A DNA stretch of 64,000 bases from CAVOHU01 sp963843385 (GCA_963843385.1 CAWJJY010000007.1:372001-436000), one strand, 5' to 3'; positions 16,008 to 25,066 are shown, counted from the stretch's first letter. Numbers and translations: made by a program. Notes: a model not told the origin generated them from the letters alone.

Positions 16008-17378
16008 TCAGTCATGGCCGATTCGGTACTTCGCGAGGTAGTAACTCAGCGCGCGCTGTGAGATGCCCATCAAATGGGCCGCGTCCTTCTTGATGCCGCC
16101 CGAGCTCTCGAGCGCGCGACGGACCGTTTCCTGCTCCGCCCACTCGGTATTCTCCCGGAGCCTCAGCGAGGGCAATCCGGACACCGGCGGCGCGATGGTG
16201 CCGAGGCTCGTGATCTCGCGGGCGCCGATGATCGGGGTCTGGGACAGCACGACCGCGCGTTCGATCGTGTTCTCGAGCTCACGCACGTTGCCGGGCCAGT
16301 CGTAGCTCTGCAGCACGGCCAGGGCATCTGGACCGACCCCGTCCACGCGCTTGCCGCACCGCTGGGCGTGCTTGCGGATGAAATGTTCCGCGAGCGGCGC
16401 CACGTCTTCGCGGCGCTCGCGCAGCGGCGGAATGGAGATCGGAATCACGTGAAGGCGGTAGAACAGGTCTTCGAGGAAGCGGCCCTCGGTGACCATCTGG
16501 CGGATGTCGCGGCTGGTCGCCGCGATGACGCGCACGTCCACCTTCTCGGACCGTTCCGACCCGAGCGGTTCGAACTCACGCTCCTGCAGCACCCGCAGCA
16601 GCTTGGCCTGGAGTGGGGTCGGCATCATCGCGATCTCGTCCAGGAAGATCGATCCGCCGTCGGCCAGCGCGAACTTGCCCTTCTTGTTGGACGTCGCGCC
16701 GGTGAACGCGCCGCGGACGTGGCCGAACAGCTCGGATTCGAGCAGCGTCTCTGGAATCGCCGCGCAGTTCACCTTGATGAGCGGCATGTGCCGCTGCGCG
16801 CTGCGATCGTGGATGGCGCGGGCCACCAGTTCCTTTCCGGTGCCGGTCTCGCCCAGGATCATCACCGTGCTTCTCGACTGCGAGACCAGCTCCGCGGTCC
16901 GGATGACCTCCTGGATCTGGCGGCTCCGGCCGACGATCCCGTAGTGGTTGAAATCCTCGTCGCGCTCGCTGATGAGGTACCGATGCTCGGTCCGCAGCCG
17001 CTGCAGTTCCACCGCCCGCCGCACGACGACGAGCAGCTCGTCGATCTCGAAGGGCTTCTGCAGGTAGTCGAGCGCCCCGAGCTTCATGGCCTCGATGGCA
17101 CTCTCCACCGTCGCGTGCGCCGTCATCATCACCATCTGCGGCCGCTCGGCCTCGGGCACCGTGGCGGCGATGTCCCGGACCAGGTCGAGCCCGGTCAGCT
17201 CGGGCATCACGTTGTCGACCACGATGACATCGAAGGTGCGATCCGCCAGCAGCTTCTGGGCCCGGCGCGAGCTGTTGCTCTCCACCACCTGGTGGCCGTC
17301 ATCGCGAAGGGCGCGCCCCAGCGTCTTGAGGATCTTCTCCTCGTCGTCGACCAGCAGGATGGTTCCCGTTGCGGACAT
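16008..17378 (-). CDS. Sigma54-dependent response regulator (NtrC/ZraR type)
   Basis: This is a 456-residue activator with receiver, AAA+ and DNA-binding domains. The receiver domain (1-120) has the acidic pocket D11-D12, phospho-acceptor D55 and K108. The AAA+ domain has Walker A GETGTGKE (176-183), the sigma54-contact loop GAFTGA (223-228) and a Walker B SIFLDEI. The Fis-type helix-turn-helix near the end reads KKDAAHLMGISQRALSYYLAKY. It lies ten bases after the histidine kinase gene, so the pair is a two-component system. The adjacent sigma54 promoter and palindrome make the CuA-DUF5777 operon its likely target. Confidence 0.94.
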   Translation of the reverse strand: MSATGTILLVDDEEKILKTLGRALRDDGHQVVESNSSRRAQKLLADRTFDVIVVDNVMPELTGLDLVRDIAATVPEAERPQMVMMTAHATVESAIEAMKLGALDYLQKPFEIDELLVVVRRAVELQRLRTEHRYLISERDEDFNHYGIVGRSRQIQEVIRTAELVSQSRSTVMILGETGTGKELVARAIHDRSAQRHMPLIKVNCAAIPETLLESELFGHVRGAFTGATSNKKGKFALADGGSIFLDEIAMMPTPLQAKLLRVLQEREFEPLGSERSEKVDVRVIAATSRDIRQMVTEGRFLEDLFYRLHVIPISIPPLRERREDVAPLAEHFIRKHAQRCGKRVDGVGPDALAVLQSYDWPGNVRELENTIERAVVLSQTPIIGAREITSLGTIAPPVSGLPSLRLRENTEWAEQETVRRALESSGGIKKDAAHLMGISQRALSYYLAKYRIGHD

Positions 17379-17387
17379 GAGGCACCC

Positions 17388-19244
17388 TCAAGTGTTGGCG
17401 CGCGGCGCCGGGCTCATTGCAGGACCGGGGGCTGAGAGCGGCAGCTCGATCCGCACCTCGGTCCCGACGTTCAACTCGCTGCGGACCGTGATGCCGCCGC
17501 CCAGCCCGTTGATCACGTTCTTGGCAATGGCCAGGCCCAGTCCGGTGCCGCTGCGCCTGGTCGTGAAGAACGGATCGAACACCCTCGGCAGGACGGCCGG
17601 GTCGATTCCCGCACCGGCATCCGCCACGACTGCGACCACGTGACCGGGATCGAGGCACGAGGTCCGCACCTGGATCGGCGCGGCGCCGGAGGCGCCATCA
17701 GGTCGCGTCCCGGGCGCGCTCGCCCGCGCGCGCACCGCCAGCCTCGCATTGGTAATGACGTTGATCAGGACCGTTCGGATGCGCTCGGCGTCGGTCGTCA
17801 CCTGCGGCAGATTCGAATCGAGGTGCAGATCGATCCCAGGCTCGGTCTCGCCCGCCTGGGCCGCCGCGACCGCATCCGCGCAGACCGCGTTGAGGTCGGC
17901 GGGCGCGAGATCGAACCGGAGCGGCTTGGCATAGTCGAGGACCTCGTTCACCACGCGGTTCAACCGGGTGACCTCACCATCGATGTCGGAGGCGGCCTCC
18001 GCGACCGACGACGAGGACGCGTCCACGCGCGTCAGCGCGCGGAGCGAGGCCTTGATGATCATGAGCGGGTTGCGGATCTCGTGGGCGACGATGGCCGACA
18101 ATCGGCCGAGCGACGACAGGCGCTCCCGCTGGGCCACTTCCTCCTGGAACCGGGCAATGGATTCGGTCAGCGTGTTGAACGTGGCGGCAAGCAGGCGCGC
18201 ATCTTCGTCGTCCCAGTGGGATGGCGGGGTGATCTTGCGGGCGAGATCTCCGGTCACCGCGATTTCGCGCATCACGGCGGTGATCGCGCCGAGCGGCCGG
18301 GTGACCGTGCGGGCGATCGCGTAGGCCAGGACCGTGGCGAGCAGCACGGTGACCACCAGCGTGAGCACGGTCACCTTGTTGACCGTCTGCAGGAATCGCA
18401 GCCGCTCGGTGCTCGATCGCAGCACGATCGCCACCGGCACCTGCGCCCGCGAGCCCGAGGCCGGAGCCGGGGCGTTGGCAGCCGCCTGGGACCCGAGAGG
18501 CGAGACCGGGGGCAACCTCTGCAGCACCCCCACGAATTCCTCTCCTCCCATCATCACGTGCGAAATCCCGGAGCTCCCAAGCAGCGCTTCGAGCGCCGTG
18601 TCCGACCCGGCGGCCAGCGTCGAGGCCCGTACGCGGCCATCGAAGGCAAAGGCGATTTCGCTGCCCGTCAGCTGCTTGAATTGCGCCGCCAGGCGCCGGT
18701 CCAGCAGGAAGCCCACGCTGAGCGTCCCGATAATCTCCGGCGGATTCTGGCCGGCTGTGACCGGGACCGTCACCAGTTGCAGGACGCCGGATGGCTGGGT
18801 CCAATAGGCCGTCGAGGCCATGCCGTCCAGGGCGCCCCGAACCGAGGCGAGGCCGCCGACTTCCTCGGAGGTGAGCTGGGTTCCGCCGGACACGGCCAGC
18901 ACGCGTCCGCTCCGATCGGTCACCGCCACGACGTCCGCCTTCGTCAGCAGCCGGCGGTAATCCTCCACCAGTGAATGCACCGTCGGCGGATCGCCGGTCC
19001 CGATGGCGGCCTTCAGGATTGGAATATCGGCGATGAGCTTGGCCAGCAGCGAGAAGGTGTCGAAGATGTCGCGGCCGTGATTCTCGACGAGCGCTCCGGC
19101 TTCGACCAGGCCGCGCTCGAGCTCGACTTCGGCCGAGGCGGTGACCCGCGTGCTGACGAAGACGACCGTGAATCCGATGGCCAGAACCGCCAGGAGCGTC
19201 GTCGCCAGGAAGATCCGGTTGGTCAGCGATGAGAGGAGCTTCAT
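17388..19244 (-). CDS. Membrane sensor histidine kinase
   Basis: The 618-residue kinase has two transmembrane segments (about 11-31 and 291-311) around a periplasmic sensing domain of some 260 residues, resembling single or double Cache folds. A HAMP domain (about 310-365), the H-box SAIVAHEIRNPL with H388, an N-box LINVITNARLAV and a GTGLGLAIAKNVINGLGG ATP-lid region follow. The sensing domain contains an Ala/Pro-rich insert near 255-268. The gene overlaps the cupredoxin stop by four bases and is followed by its regulator. The signal is unknown; cotranscription with a copper protein points to metal or envelope redox status. Confidence 0.93.
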   Translation of the reverse strand: MKLLSSLTNRIFLATTLLAVLAIGFTVVFVSTRVTASAEVELERGLVEAGALVENHGRDIFDTFSLLAKLIADIPILKAAIGTGDPPTVHSLVEDYRRLLTKADVVAVTDRSGRVLAVSGGTQLTSEEVGGLASVRGALDGMASTAYWTQPSGVLQLVTVPVTAGQNPPEIIGTLSVGFLLDRRLAAQFKQLTGSEIAFAFDGRVRASTLAAGSDTALEALLGSSGISHVMMGGEEFVGVLQRLPPVSPLGSQAAANAPAPASGSRAQVPVAIVLRSSTERLRFLQTVNKVTVLTLVVTVLLATVLAYAIARTVTRPLGAITAVMREIAVTGDLARKITPPSHWDDEDARLLAATFNTLTESIARFQEEVAQRERLSSLGRLSAIVAHEIRNPLMIIKASLRALTRVDASSSSVAEAASDIDGEVTRLNRVVNEVLDYAKPLRFDLAPADLNAVCADAVAAAQAGETEPGIDLHLDSNLPQVTTDAERIRTVLINVITNARLAVRARASAPGTRPDGASGAAPIQVRTSCLDPGHVVAVVADAGAGIDPAVLPRVFDPFFTTRRSGTGLGLAIAKNVINGLGGGITVRSELNVGTEVRIELPLSAPGPAMSPAPRANT

Positions 19245-19960
19245 GGCCGGCGCGCCCGATCGGCGGGACGGACGGTGAAGTCGAGGTCGACGACGCCGCC
19301 AGCCTCCGGGACGGTGGTCGCGCGCGTGTCGCGAATCAGGCCTTCATACCACATCGCCACCGTATAGCTCCCCGGCGGCACGCCCTCGATTCGATAGCGC
19401 CCGTCATCGTCGGTGACCGCGAAGAACCGATGGGCGAACACCAGGATGTAGGCGCTCATGTGCGAATGAATGTCGCAGAACACCTGGACGACGCCGGGCC
19501 GATCGAACTTCACGGCCTTGGACGTCCCCGATGCATACCTCCCGAGATCGAACGGCCGTGTCCGGGAGAGGGAAAAGACGTTGTGGTAGACGTGATCGAC
19601 GTTCGGAAAATCCACCGTGGTGCCAACCGTAATCGCCAGGACGTGCGGCACGAACGTCTCGTCCCGCTGCACCATCGAGGCCCGGTTCTCCTCGCGCTCG
19701 AAGGCGCCCCGCGGGGCCGCCTCGAGATAGAGGACGGCCGGCCGCAATTCCGGCGTCGGGTTCCGATCGGCCATGCCCAGCGACGCGACGTTCGGGCGCG
19801 GTTCCACCACCGTGGGCCCGCGCCTGACGTCCACCCGGCCCCGGATCGTGCCGCCTGCTGCGGCGATCGCGGCGGCCGCGCTGGATCGGATGGCCGGCGG
19901 AGCCGGCACGAGCAGCCCCAGCGTCGCCGTCAACGCGATGGGTGCAAGTCTGTTTCTCAT
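19241..19960 (-). CDS. Exported cupredoxin with C-terminal carboxypeptidase-regulatory-like domain
   Basis: The product is a 239-residue exported protein of the family often labelled methylamine utilisation protein. An N-terminal signal (MRNRLAPIALTATLGLLVPAP) precedes a cupredoxin fold with candidate type 1 copper ligands H126 in VYHNVFS and C162, H165/H167 and M168 in CDIHSHMSAYI. The C-terminal part DDDGRYRIEGVPPGSYTVAMW is a small beta-sandwich repeat. The ATG at 19960 overlaps the stop of the porin-like gene and the stop overlaps the kinase start, so it is embedded in one operon. A role as copper-bound periplasmic electron carrier or sensor partner is inferred. Confidence 0.82.
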   Translation of the reverse strand: MRNRLAPIALTATLGLLVPAPPAIRSSAAAAIAAAGGTIRGRVDVRRGPTVVEPRPNVASLGMADRNPTPELRPAVLYLEAAPRGAFEREENRASMVQRDETFVPHVLAITVGTTVDFPNVDHVYHNVFSLSRTRPFDLGRYASGTSKAVKFDRPGVVQVFCDIHSHMSAYILVFAHRFFAVTDDDGRYRIEGVPPGSYTVAMWYEGLIRDTRATTVPEAGGVVDLDFTVRPADRARRP

Positions 19961-21204
19961 CAGAACCAATAGAGCAGCTGGACCGACCCGAGATCGTTCC
20001 GGTGAAGCCGGCCACCGTCGCGCGTGTTGTGCTGCCATGCGCCCTTGAGAATCACATTCCGCTGGAGGTAGTACCCGAGGCCGGCCTCCGTTCGCGTGAC
20101 ATTCGCATCCCAGGTCTCCGAACGTAACGTGCCCGCGATCGTCCCGAACCCGAGATGGTCGACGCGCGCGGCTGCATAGAGCTGCGGCAACAGCCGGTAC
20201 CGGCCCTCGATGTACCAGCCGAGCACGCCGAGGGGATCCGAAAGAGCCGGCGACTGCAGGCTGGGCAGCCGCCATTGATTGGCGATGAGCTCGCCTCTGA
20301 TCAACCAGTGATCGCGGGAGTATTCCAGATCCATTCCCAGTGCCCGTTGCAGGAGCGAACTGGTGGGTGTGCCGGGCGGAAGCGCGTCGAGAACCGAGTC
20401 GGCGAGAATCGGACCCTGTTCTGCCGACACGCCGACTATCAGGCCGGCCGATGGCGTGAAGGTCGCTCGCGCGGCAACTTCGGGGGTCGTGAAATGACCG
20501 CCACGCCCCGGCTGGCTGAGGCTTCCCGACGTGATGGCGGCGGCGATCTCCACGGGCGATGAGCCCACTCGAACTCCCACGCCCGTGTTCCAGGCGAGCA
20601 CCGATGCGACCGGCACGCCGCCTTCCGCGTACGCGTCACCGATGGGGTACGACACGAGCCAGCCGCGACCGCGCATCCGCAACACGTCGTCGGCGGAGGC
20701 CGGCACGGCTTCGGTTCGGACCGACGTCAGGTACTGATAGAGGAGCGGGTCCCCGATAAGGGGATTGTCCTGTGGATAGCTCCGCCGGGGGTACGCGCCG
20801 AAGGTCGGGGGAATCAGGCCGGCCTGGATGTCGAAGCTGCGTGTCGGCCATGGCCTGACGCGCAGAAAGAGCGCATAGAGCTGGAGCGGCGCACCCGTCT
20901 GGATGCGCGCCTCGCCGAGAACCGACATCCAGGCCGCAGGCTTCCACGACGCGGACAGCCCGGCCCGAATGCGACGCAGCGCGCTGACTTCGTAGCTGGT
21001 GTAGTTGAAGTAGCCGGTGTCGTTGCTGCCCCAGGTTGCCGAGAACTCGGCGCCGAATGTGATCGAGCCGTTCGCGAAGCTGATGGGGCGCGAGGGAAGG
21101 ATCTGGGCAGAGACTGCCGCGGATGATGCCAGCAGCACAATCGAGCCTCTGATCCACGACGAGAACCGAAAGGCTGTTCGCAAGTTATTGCATCCCAGGT
21201 TCAT
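19960..21204 (-). CDS. Porin-like outer-membrane protein
   Basis: The product is a 414-residue protein with a signal peptide ending AAVSAQ and a body of alternating beta-strand segments rich in aromatic and glycine residues, ending in QLLYWF; the terminal phenylalanine fits a barrel inserted by Bam. FDIQAGLIPPTFGAYPRRSYPQDNPLIGDPLLYQYLTS resembles phosphate-selective or OprP/O-like porins. I took the ATG at 21204; TATAAT at 21208-21213 reads toward it so closely that a TTG at 21183 is a possible alternative start. It heads the operon porin-cupredoxin-kinase-regulator. Confidence 0.7.
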   Translation of the reverse strand: MNLGCNNLRTAFRFSSWIRGSIVLLASSAAVSAQILPSRPISFANGSITFGAEFSATWGSNDTGYFNYTSYEVSALRRIRAGLSASWKPAAWMSVLGEARIQTGAPLQLYALFLRVRPWPTRSFDIQAGLIPPTFGAYPRRSYPQDNPLIGDPLLYQYLTSVRTEAVPASADDVLRMRGRGWLVSYPIGDAYAEGGVPVASVLAWNTGVGVRVGSSPVEIAAAITSGSLSQPGRGGHFTTPEVAARATFTPSAGLIVGVSAEQGPILADSVLDALPPGTPTSSLLQRALGMDLEYSRDHWLIRGELIANQWRLPSLQSPALSDPLGVLGWYIEGRYRLLPQLYAAARVDHLGFGTIAGTLRSETWDANVTRTEAGLGYYLQRNVILKGAWQHNTRDGGRLHRNDLGSVQLLYWF

Positions 21205-21296
21205 ATGATTATAGACCGCAGTTCTTGACAGCCCGTCAGCTGGTGGCGTAGTGTTTGAATAGTGAAACTCGATTCCGACATGTGGAACGCACTGGT
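21205..21296. promoter_or_regulatory. Divergent promoter region between the porin operon and the IclR gene
   Basis: TATAAT on the minus strand (plus 21208-21213) is a perfect -10 hexamer for the porin operon but has no matching -35. TTGACA on the plus strand at 21225-21230 with a weak -10 GTAGTG 17 bases on could serve the IclR gene. The assignments are tentative. Confidence 0.35.
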
Positions 21297-22037
21297 ATGA
21301 CGGGTAGCAGCCCATCCCCGGCGACGACCTCAATCGACAAGGCGCTCGAGGTCTGCGAGACCCTCAGTCTTGCGCCGCGCGGCATGAGCCTGACCGAGGT
21401 CGCGAAAGCGCTCGGGCAACCGCGGCCGACCGTTCATCGGCTGTTGTCAGTCCTCAGGCGGCGAGGCTACGTCCGGCAGGACGAGGATACGCAGCGCTAC
21501 GGGTTGACGCTGAAGATGCTGGACCTGAGTTTCCGGCTGCTCGGGCGATCGGAGATCCGGCTGCACGCGTATCCGATCCTCCGTGAGTACACGCTGAAGG
21601 CCGGCCAGCGCAGCTTCATCGCCGTGCCGGCGGCCGAGGAAGTGACCTACATCTGGAGTGCGGGCCCGGATGAAGTCGCTATGCGAACGGCGTATGGCAA
21701 GCAGATGCCCGCGCACTGCTCGGTTTATTTCGAAGCCGGACAGACCGGGCGCCGATTGAGCTGTCTCCGCCTGGCGAGTCGGGCGGACGTCACGGCGGGG
21801 AACCCGCCAATGCTGAGGCTGGGCCCGGCTGAGCTTGCCGGCGCCCAGAGGTTGTTCTGCACCTGTGCTCCGGTGTATGACTACACGGGGCGGGAGGTCG
21901 CGCGGGTCGGCGTGTTCGGTCACGGGCCCGATGACCGGCCGCTCGTGCAGGAGCACAACCGCAGCGCCTGGGAACTGGGACACGCGGTATCGACCCGGCT
22001 GGGCTACCTGCCCGCGCCGGCGCTGGAGAGCCGGTAG
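21297..22037 (+). CDS. IclR-family transcriptional regulator
   Basis: The product has 246 residues: an N-terminal winged helix-turn-helix (GMSLTEVAKALGQPRPTVHRLLSVLRRRGYV in parts) and a C-terminal IclR effector domain. A TTG at 21255 would add 14 residues; the ATG at 21297 is preferred because a possible promoter would start transcription near 21260. IclR proteins sense small organic acids and act locally. The ferredoxin gene starts 44 bases downstream on the same strand, so it may control or be cotranscribed with fdx-nuoB-nuoI. It could equally control the divergent porin operon. Confidence 0.88.
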   Translation: MTGSSPSPATTSIDKALEVCETLSLAPRGMSLTEVAKALGQPRPTVHRLLSVLRRRGYVRQDEDTQRYGLTLKMLDLSFRLLGRSEIRLHAYPILREYTLKAGQRSFIAVPAAEEVTYIWSAGPDEVAMRTAYGKQMPAHCSVYFEAGQTGRRLSCLRLASRADVTAGNPPMLRLGPAELAGAQRLFCTCAPVYDYTGREVARVGVFGHGPDDRPLVQEHNRSAWELGHAVSTRLGYLPAPALESR

Positions 22038-22081
22038 TCGCGCGGCGCGAGCGAACCGCGCGTGAGTGGAGGATCAAGGCC

Positions 22082-22342
22082 ATGGCGTATATCATTTGCG
22101 AGCCGTGCATCGGCACCAAGGACACCGCCTGCGTCGATGTCTGTCCGGTCGATTGCATCCACCCGCGGAAAGACGAGGCGGAGTTCCAGTCAGCCGAACT
22201 GCTGTACATCCACCCGGATGAGTGCATCGACTGCGGGGCCTGCGTGCCGGCGTGTCCGGTCGAGGCGATCTTCGCGCTCGACGAAGTCCCGGACAAATGG
22301 AAGAGTTTCGTGCCGAAGAATGCCGAGTACTACCAGAAGTAG
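22082..22342 (+). CDS. fdxA: 7Fe/8Fe ferredoxin
   Basis: This 86-residue ferredoxin has two cluster motifs. The first, CEPCIGTKDTACVDVCPVDC, has the long CxxC-x7-CxxxC arrangement seen in FdxA-type 7Fe proteins, and the second is CIDCGACVPACPVEAI. Lacking other domains, it is a soluble low-potential electron carrier. GTGGAGGATCAAGGCC precedes the ATG. It is followed after 18 bases by nuoB and then nuoI, and all three proteins carry iron-sulfur clusters. It may feed or drain electrons from the Nuo-type complex, which is an inference from position. Confidence 0.92.
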   Translation: MAYIICEPCIGTKDTACVDVCPVDCIHPRKDEAEFQSAELLYIHPDECIDCGACVPACPVEAIFALDEVPDKWKSFVPKNAEYYQK

Positions 22343-22360
22343 CTGGGAAGGGCGCCGACG

Positions 22361-22897
22361 ATGGGACTGATCGATCATAAGTTCAGTGACAACATCATTA
22401 CGACCAATGTGGACCATGTCCTGGCCTGGGCCCGCGCGAATTCTCTGTGGCCCATGGGCTTCGGCCTCGCCTGCTGCGCGATCGAGATGATTGCCGCCGG
22501 CGGATCGCGTTTCGACATCGCGCGATTCGGCAGCGAAGTCTTCCGGGCGTCGCCCCGCCAGGCTGATCTGATGATCGTGGCCGGCACGGTGACCAAGAAG
22601 ATGGCGCCGGTGCTCCGGCGCCTGTACGATCAGATGCCCGAGCCGCGCTGGGTCATCTCGATGGGCAGTTGCTCGAACGCGGGCGGGCCGTTTCCGACCT
22701 ACAGCGTGGTCCAGGGCGTGGACAAGGTCGTGCCGGTCGACGTGTACGTGTCAGGCTGTCCGCCGCGCCCCGAGGCGCTGTTCTATGGCCTGATGCGGCT
22801 GCAGGACAAGATCAAGAAAGAAAGCACGGTGCTGCGCCGGGATCGCGTCGTACCGGTTGGACAGATCGAACCCATCATCATCGACGATCGCGGCTAA
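22361..22897 (+). CDS. nuoB: NADH-quinone oxidoreductase subunit B (PSST)
   Basis: The 178-residue subunit carries cluster N2, the last cluster before quinone in complex I. The ligand cysteines are in GLACCAIEM, SMGSCSNAGGPF and SGCPPRPE, and the length is normal. Spacing to the ferredoxin upstream is 18 bases and to nuoI downstream about 22. The usual partners nuoA, nuoC, nuoD and nuoH are absent from the window. The rest of complex I must be elsewhere, or this B-I pair belongs to a different assembly. Confidence 0.93.
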   Translation: MGLIDHKFSDNIITTNVDHVLAWARANSLWPMGFGLACCAIEMIAAGGSRFDIARFGSEVFRASPRQADLMIVAGTVTKKMAPVLRRLYDQMPEPRWVISMGSCSNAGGPFPTYSVVQGVDKVVPVDVYVSGCPPRPEALFYGLMRLQDKIKKESTVLRRDRVVPVGQIEPIIIDDRG

Positions 22898-22919
22898 CCC
22901 GATTGGGTGGACGTTTAGC

Positions 22920-23384
22920 ATGCTGAAGGACTTTCTCCGTTCCATCTTCCTCGTCGACCTCATCAAGGGCCTCTGGCTGACGCTGAAGTACACGCCGCAG
23001 CCGGCGTTCACCTTCCAGTACCCGACGGAACGCCGCCCGGTGGCGCCCCGTTTCCGCGGCGTGCTGCGGCTGCAGGTCGAGCCCGCGACGGGCGCGCAGA
23101 CCTGCATCGTCTGCGATCAGTGCGCCAAGGCGTGTCCCGATGACCTGCTGTCGCTTGGCGGGCACCGCGAGCCGGGCATCAAGATCAAGGTGCTGGACTA
23201 CTTCGACTTCAACCTGTCGCGATGCAGCTTCTGCGGGCTGTGCGCCGAGGTGTGCCCGACCAAGCCCATCAAGGCGCTGGTGATGAGCGAAGACTACGAG
23301 CTTGGCACCTACAGCCGCGATGCGCAGTTGCTGCGCATCGACGAGATGTATGACGGGCTGCCCATCCAGGTCTATACGCGCTGA
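22920..23384 (+). CDS. nuoI: NADH-quinone oxidoreductase subunit I
   Basis: The 154-residue subunit holds clusters N6a and N6b in two ferredoxin motifs, CIVCDQCAKACP and CSFCGLCAEVCP. The N-terminal amphipathic segment FLRSIFLVDLIKGLWLTLKY is typical for docking on the membrane arm. The start ATG at 22920 gives the standard NuoI N-terminus; the frame is open a little further upstream inside nuoB. It closes the fdx-nuoB-nuoI cluster, and the next gene is unrelated. Confidence 0.93.
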   Translation: MLKDFLRSIFLVDLIKGLWLTLKYTPQPAFTFQYPTERRPVAPRFRGVLRLQVEPATGAQTCIVCDQCAKACPDDLLSLGGHREPGIKIKVLDYFDFNLSRCSFCGLCAEVCPTKPIKALVMSEDYELGTYSRDAQLLRIDEMYDGLPIQVYTR

Positions 23385-23531
23385 GTGTTTCGGCGGGCCG
23401 TGCCGCGCCGACAGTGCCGGCCTGCCGCGGTCCGGTAATCTCTTATTTCTTCACTTGGTAATTCTGCGCCACTCCGGTATCCTGTCAGAGGACCTGCCAA
23501 TTCGCACGGCACGCTGGCTGGAGGAGGCTTC

Positions 23532-25052
23532 ATGCGCAGGAGGCGTCTCGGGCTCGCGGTTGCAGTTTCGGCTCTGATCGCCGTCCCGGTGATGCGCGGG
23601 GACGCGGTCCGCCCGGCAGAAACGCTCGAGGCCCAGTTGCAGCGCGGAGCCTCGCTGGCGGCGGCAGGCCGCTGCCTCGAGGCGCTGCCGGCGTATCGGC
23701 TGGCGGCGCAGGCCGACGATCCCCTGGTCCAGGTCCCCGCACAGATGGGCGTGGTTCGCTGCTCGCTGAAGACCGCGCAGTTTCTGCAGGCGCGCACGGT
23801 GGCGACCACCCTGTTGGCAGATCACCCGAATGATGCGGGCGTGCGCGCGCTCTACGGCGACGCCCTCTGGTCCGCCGGGCTCTTCGATTCGGCGGAGCGG
23901 GCCTACCGGGACACGCTGGCCCTCCAGCCCGATGTCGCCCGGGCTCACAACGGCCTGGCGCGGGCGCTGCTCGCGCGCGGGCGATTCGACGAAGCGCTGG
24001 ATCACGCCGAAACCGCGGTGAGCCTGACGCCCGGCGATGCGGACGTGCACCAGACGGCCGGCTTCGTGCTCGAGCGCATGCGGCGCTACCCGGACGCCGT
24101 GACGGCCTACCAGGTCTACGTCAGCCTCCTGCCGGGGAAGGAACAGGGAGAGACCTCGACGTGGGCCCGGGCCAAGCTGCTGGCGCTCAAGGCATTCGGG
24201 CGGCGCACGCCCTACGATATCGCCGGCCCTCCCGACCAGCCGTACGTCATTCCGTTTCGCGTGTCGAACGACAAGATCGTCGTGAACGGGCGATTCAACG
24301 GCGGTCCCGAAACCGACATCGTCATCGACACAGGGGCAGAACTGCCGGTGGTGACGCGTGCGATGGCCGAACGCCGCGGCATCGTGCCCGTGTCGTATAC
24401 CGTCAGTGCCGGGGTCGGTGATATCGGATTCCGAACTCAGCAGATCGGCCTGATCGACAGGCTCTACATCGAGCGCCTGGGCATCAACAACGTTCCGTGC
24501 CTCATCCGGAGCGTGCCAGCGCGGGAACGGACGCTTGGACGCGATCTCGAGAGCTTCTCCCCGCTGGCAGCGGGCCTGTCGATGTCGGTCGACTACCAGC
24601 ATCACCGTCTGACGATCGGCCGTCACCTGCCTCCGGAATCGGCGCCGGACTTCGAACTGCCGCTGTGGCTCTACCGCCTCGCCACGGTGCACGGAGTGGT
24701 GGGCACGGACAAGGGCACCGAGTCGGCATTCGTCGTGGATACCGGAGGCCAGGTCATCTCGATCAGCCGGGTGACGGCCCAGGCGCTGGAGCTTCCGGCG
24801 GGCTTCCGCCGGATTCCGCTCAAGGTGTACGGGCTGTCTGGCGTCGATGCCAGCGCATTCCTGCTGACCGGCATGAATCTCGCCTTCGACGCGCTTCACC
24901 TCGAGCGTACGCCCCTGGTCGTGCTGAACCTGGACGCACCGAGCGCGCTGCTCGGCTTCGAGCTTGGCGGCACCATGGGGCACCGGCTCCTGAGCCGGTA
25001 CCGGGCATCGATCGATCTCGATCGCAGCGTGCTGACACTCAAGTCGCAATAG
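23532..25052 (+). CDS. TPR protein with tandem retropepsin-like aspartic protease domains
   Basis: The product is an exported 506-residue protein. It has a signal peptide (MRRRRLGLAVAVSALIAVPV), several TPR-like helical pairs (about 35-205), and two halves of an aspartyl-protease fold, each with a DTG motif: D266 in IDTGAELPVV and D403 in VDTGGQVISI. Such proteins are mostly uncharacterised in bacteria. With two DTG halves in one chain it could form a pepsin-like active site without dimerising. GAGGAGG precedes the ATG at 23532. The TPR part may recruit a partner or substrate; peptidase activity is an inference from the motifs. Confidence 0.82.
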   Translation: MRRRRLGLAVAVSALIAVPVMRGDAVRPAETLEAQLQRGASLAAAGRCLEALPAYRLAAQADDPLVQVPAQMGVVRCSLKTAQFLQARTVATTLLADHPNDAGVRALYGDALWSAGLFDSAERAYRDTLALQPDVARAHNGLARALLARGRFDEALDHAETAVSLTPGDADVHQTAGFVLERMRRYPDAVTAYQVYVSLLPGKEQGETSTWARAKLLALKAFGRRTPYDIAGPPDQPYVIPFRVSNDKIVVNGRFNGGPETDIVIDTGAELPVVTRAMAERRGIVPVSYTVSAGVGDIGFRTQQIGLIDRLYIERLGINNVPCLIRSVPARERTLGRDLESFSPLAAGLSMSVDYQHHRLTIGRHLPPESAPDFELPLWLYRLATVHGVVGTDKGTESAFVVDTGGQVISISRVTAQALELPAGFRRIPLKVYGLSGVDASAFLLTGMNLAFDALHLERTPLVVLNLDAPSALLGFELGGTMGHRLLSRYRASIDLDRSVLTLKSQ

Positions 25053-25066
25053 ACGATCCAGTCCGC

